Positions 62,759 to 64,000 of a stretch of 64,000 bases of DNA are shown here, one piece after another (positions within the stretch are counted from its first letter, which is position 1; each line of letters begins with the position of its first letter). A model generated the notes under the pieces. That model was not told the DNA's origin. It did no database searches and saw nothing but the letters and a program-made list of their open reading frames with translations. The position numbers and the translations under genes are program-made. The stretch spans positions 310,001 to 374,000 of the forward strand of contig NZ_JAPRAQ010000005.1 in the NCBI RefSeq assembly GCF_029989365.1, in the 5' to 3' direction. The stretch is from Bradyrhizobium sp. Arg816 (GTDB taxonomy: Bacteria; Pseudomonadota; Alphaproteobacteria; Rhizobiales; Xanthobacteraceae).

Positions 62759-64000
62759 ATGCTGAAAGAAGCGGCGTCACCCATCAATCTCAAAGCACCA
62801 ATCGGGCACGCGACAGAGTTGAGCTGTTGCCGTTTCTGTAACGCGCCTCTCGAACGCGTGTTCATCGATCTGGGGCTGTCTCCGCTGGCCAATTCCTATC
62901 TTCGTGACGAGAAGGCCAAGCAAGACGAACGGTTCTTTCCGTTGCGTGCTTACGTCTGCGGAGAGTGTTTCCTTGTCCAGCTTGAGGAATGGGAGGCGCC
63001 GGAGAACATCTTTGGCGACTACGCGTATTTCTCATCCTACAGCGATTCATGGCTGCAGCATGTGAAGTCCTACGTCAGCCGGGTCATCGAACGGTTCGGA
63101 ATCGGGGCGGGCAGCAAGGTCGTCGAGATCGCAAGCAACGATGGTTATCTGCTGCAGTACTTCGTCGAAGCCGATGTGCCGGTCCTGGGCATCGAGCCGG
63201 CCCAGAACGTCGCCGCGGTGGCGCGGACGAAAGGCATTCCCACTCGCGTGGAGTTCTTCGGTGAACGTGCGGCCCGTACCCTGCGACGCGAGGGGTTGCG
63301 CGCCGATCTGCTGATCGGAAACAACGTCCTGGCGCACGTGCCGAACCTGAACGATTTCGTCAAGGGAATGAGCCTGCTTCTCGCCGACTCGGGTGTCATC
63401 ACGATGGAGTTCCCCCATCTGATGCGTCTGTTCGACGAGTGCCAGATCGACACGATCTATCATGAACATTTCTCGTACTTCTCGTTCATCGCCGTCGAGA
63501 AGATCCTTGCGGCCCACGGCTTGAGGTTGTTTGACGTCGAAGAGTTGCCGACCCATGGCGGTTCGCTTCGAATCTACGCTCAGCACGCCAACGAGGGGTG
63601 GCATCCGATCTCCCATCGGGTGCTGGATCTCAGGCGACGCGAAATCGACGCCGGATATGCCAATCTCGATCACTATGATGCGTTCGAGGAGCGCGCCATG
63701 GAGACGAGGAAGAAGCTTCTTTCCTTTCTCGAGGAAGCAAAACGCCAGGGCAAGCGCGTGGTCGGATACGGTGCGCCGGCCAAGGGCAACACTCTCCTTA
63801 ATTACTGCGGCATCACGGCGGACCTCATCGAGTATACGGTCGATCGAAACCCTCACAAGCAGGGATCGCTGTTGCCGGGATCTCACATCCCGATCTACGA
63901 GCCCGAACGCATCAATGTGACGAAGCCGGACTACATCCTCATCCTGCCTTGGAACCTGAAGCGGGAGATCGTCAGCCAACTGTCCTTCGCCCGCAGCTGG
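62759..64000 (+). CDS. NDP-sugar C-methyltransferase, runs off the right edge
   Basis: ATG 62759 with CAGGAGA upstream opens a frame with no stop to the end of the window (414 codons visible). It begins with a zinc-binding segment (LSCCRFCNAPLERVFIDLGL, then YVCGECFLVQ), followed by the SAM domain (VVEIASNDGYLLQYFVEADV, LGIEPAQNVA, LIGNNVLAHVPNLNDFVKGM, EFPHLMRLFDECQIDTIYHE) and the C-terminal Rossmann part (VVGYGAPAKGNTLLNYCGIT). This is the three-domain structure of C-3 methyltransferases such as TylC3/TcaB9. It adds a methyl branch to a 4-keto sugar with SAM. The visible length nearly covers the ~410-residue family length. Confidence 0.92.
   Translation, partial: MLKEAASPINLKAPIGHATELSCCRFCNAPLERVFIDLGLSPLANSYLRDEKAKQDERFFPLRAYVCGECFLVQLEEWEAPENIFGDYAYFSSYSDSWLQHVKSYVSRVIERFGIGAGSKVVEIASNDGYLLQYFVEADVPVLGIEPAQNVAAVARTKGIPTRVEFFGERAARTLRREGLRADLLIGNNVLAHVPNLNDFVKGMSLLLADSGVITMEFPHLMRLFDECQIDTIYHEHFSYFSFIAVEKILAAHGLRLFDVEELPTHGGSLRIYAQHANEGWHPISHRVLDLRRREIDAGYANLDHYDAFEERAMETRKKLLSFLEEAKRQGKRVVGYGAPAKGNTLLNYCGITADLIEYTVDRNPHKQGSLLPGSHIPIYEPERINVTKPDYILILPWNLKREIVSQLSFARSW

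Noticed and set aside
63047..63979. Minus-strand ORF of 310 codons at the right edge
   Set aside because: Shadow of the C-methyltransferase gene, which has clear motifs on the plus strand.
1..64000. CRISPR arrays, complete tRNA or rRNA genes, replication origins
   Set aside because: I found no regularly spaced direct repeats, no complete cloverleaf and no rRNA sequence; only the tRNA 3' fragment at 29654-29699.

Overview
The window reads as chromosomal DNA of a high-GC alphaproteobacterium, most likely Bradyrhizobium or a close relative. This rests on gene style (DUF6894, short secreted proteins, a class III cyclase fused to a TPR tail, NhaA with a DsbA domain, FixK/Crp-like regulator) and on the many decayed genes and insertion sequences typical of a genomic island. 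No species can be fixed from the sequence alone.

Positions 1 to about 30 kb form a gene-poor, decaying accessory region. Intact-looking genes are scattered: an AhpD-like protein, DUF488, an osmC-hemF pair, an ABM monooxygenase, a Bfd-like ferredoxin, a caspase-fold protein that has lost both catalytic residues, a histidine-kinase-like ATPase, a DsbA-NhaA fusion antiporter, hemC, an SDR, an AraC regulator, DUF3788 and several tiny conserved proteins. Between them lie at least ten broken genes with stops, frameshifts, deletions or truncations (MFS, molybdopterin oxidoreductase, DUF1003, two small secreted proteins, cytochrome c, cupin, hydrolase, isoquinoline-oxidoreductase-like, DUF2235). An IS110-family element sits at 18.3-19.7 kb.

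Positions 29.6 to 36 kb are a junction zone: a tRNA 3'-end fragment next to a truncated integrase, a cyclase/TPR protein, a complete ISL3-family element with inverted repeats, and a small Pepco-like protein.

From 36 kb to the right edge lies a large exopolysaccharide locus of the Wzx/Wzy type: a polyprenyl-phosphate sugar transferase, Wzz-like chain-length protein, Wzy-like polymerase, Wzx-like flippase, two glycosyltransferases, an FkbM methyltransferase, three acyltransferase-3 proteins (one fused to an aldo/keto reductase), and genes for a CDP-activated, probably C-methylated deoxysugar (rfbF-like cytidylyltransferase, epimerase/dehydratase, PLP aminotransferase, 3,5-epimerase, C-methyltransferase running off the window). 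Three proteins share an undescribed domain of about 200 residues.

The most striking signal is regulatory. Nine exact copies of the palindrome TTGA-N6-TCAA, plus one near copy, lie in front of genes of this locus and I found none elsewhere. Most are followed, 21-22 bases later, by a -10-like hexamer beginning TA. This is the geometry of a class II promoter activated by a Crp/Fnr-type protein, and such a protein is encoded inside the locus (59262-59951). The locus therefore looks like a self-contained regulon for one surface polysaccharide and its associated secreted proteins.
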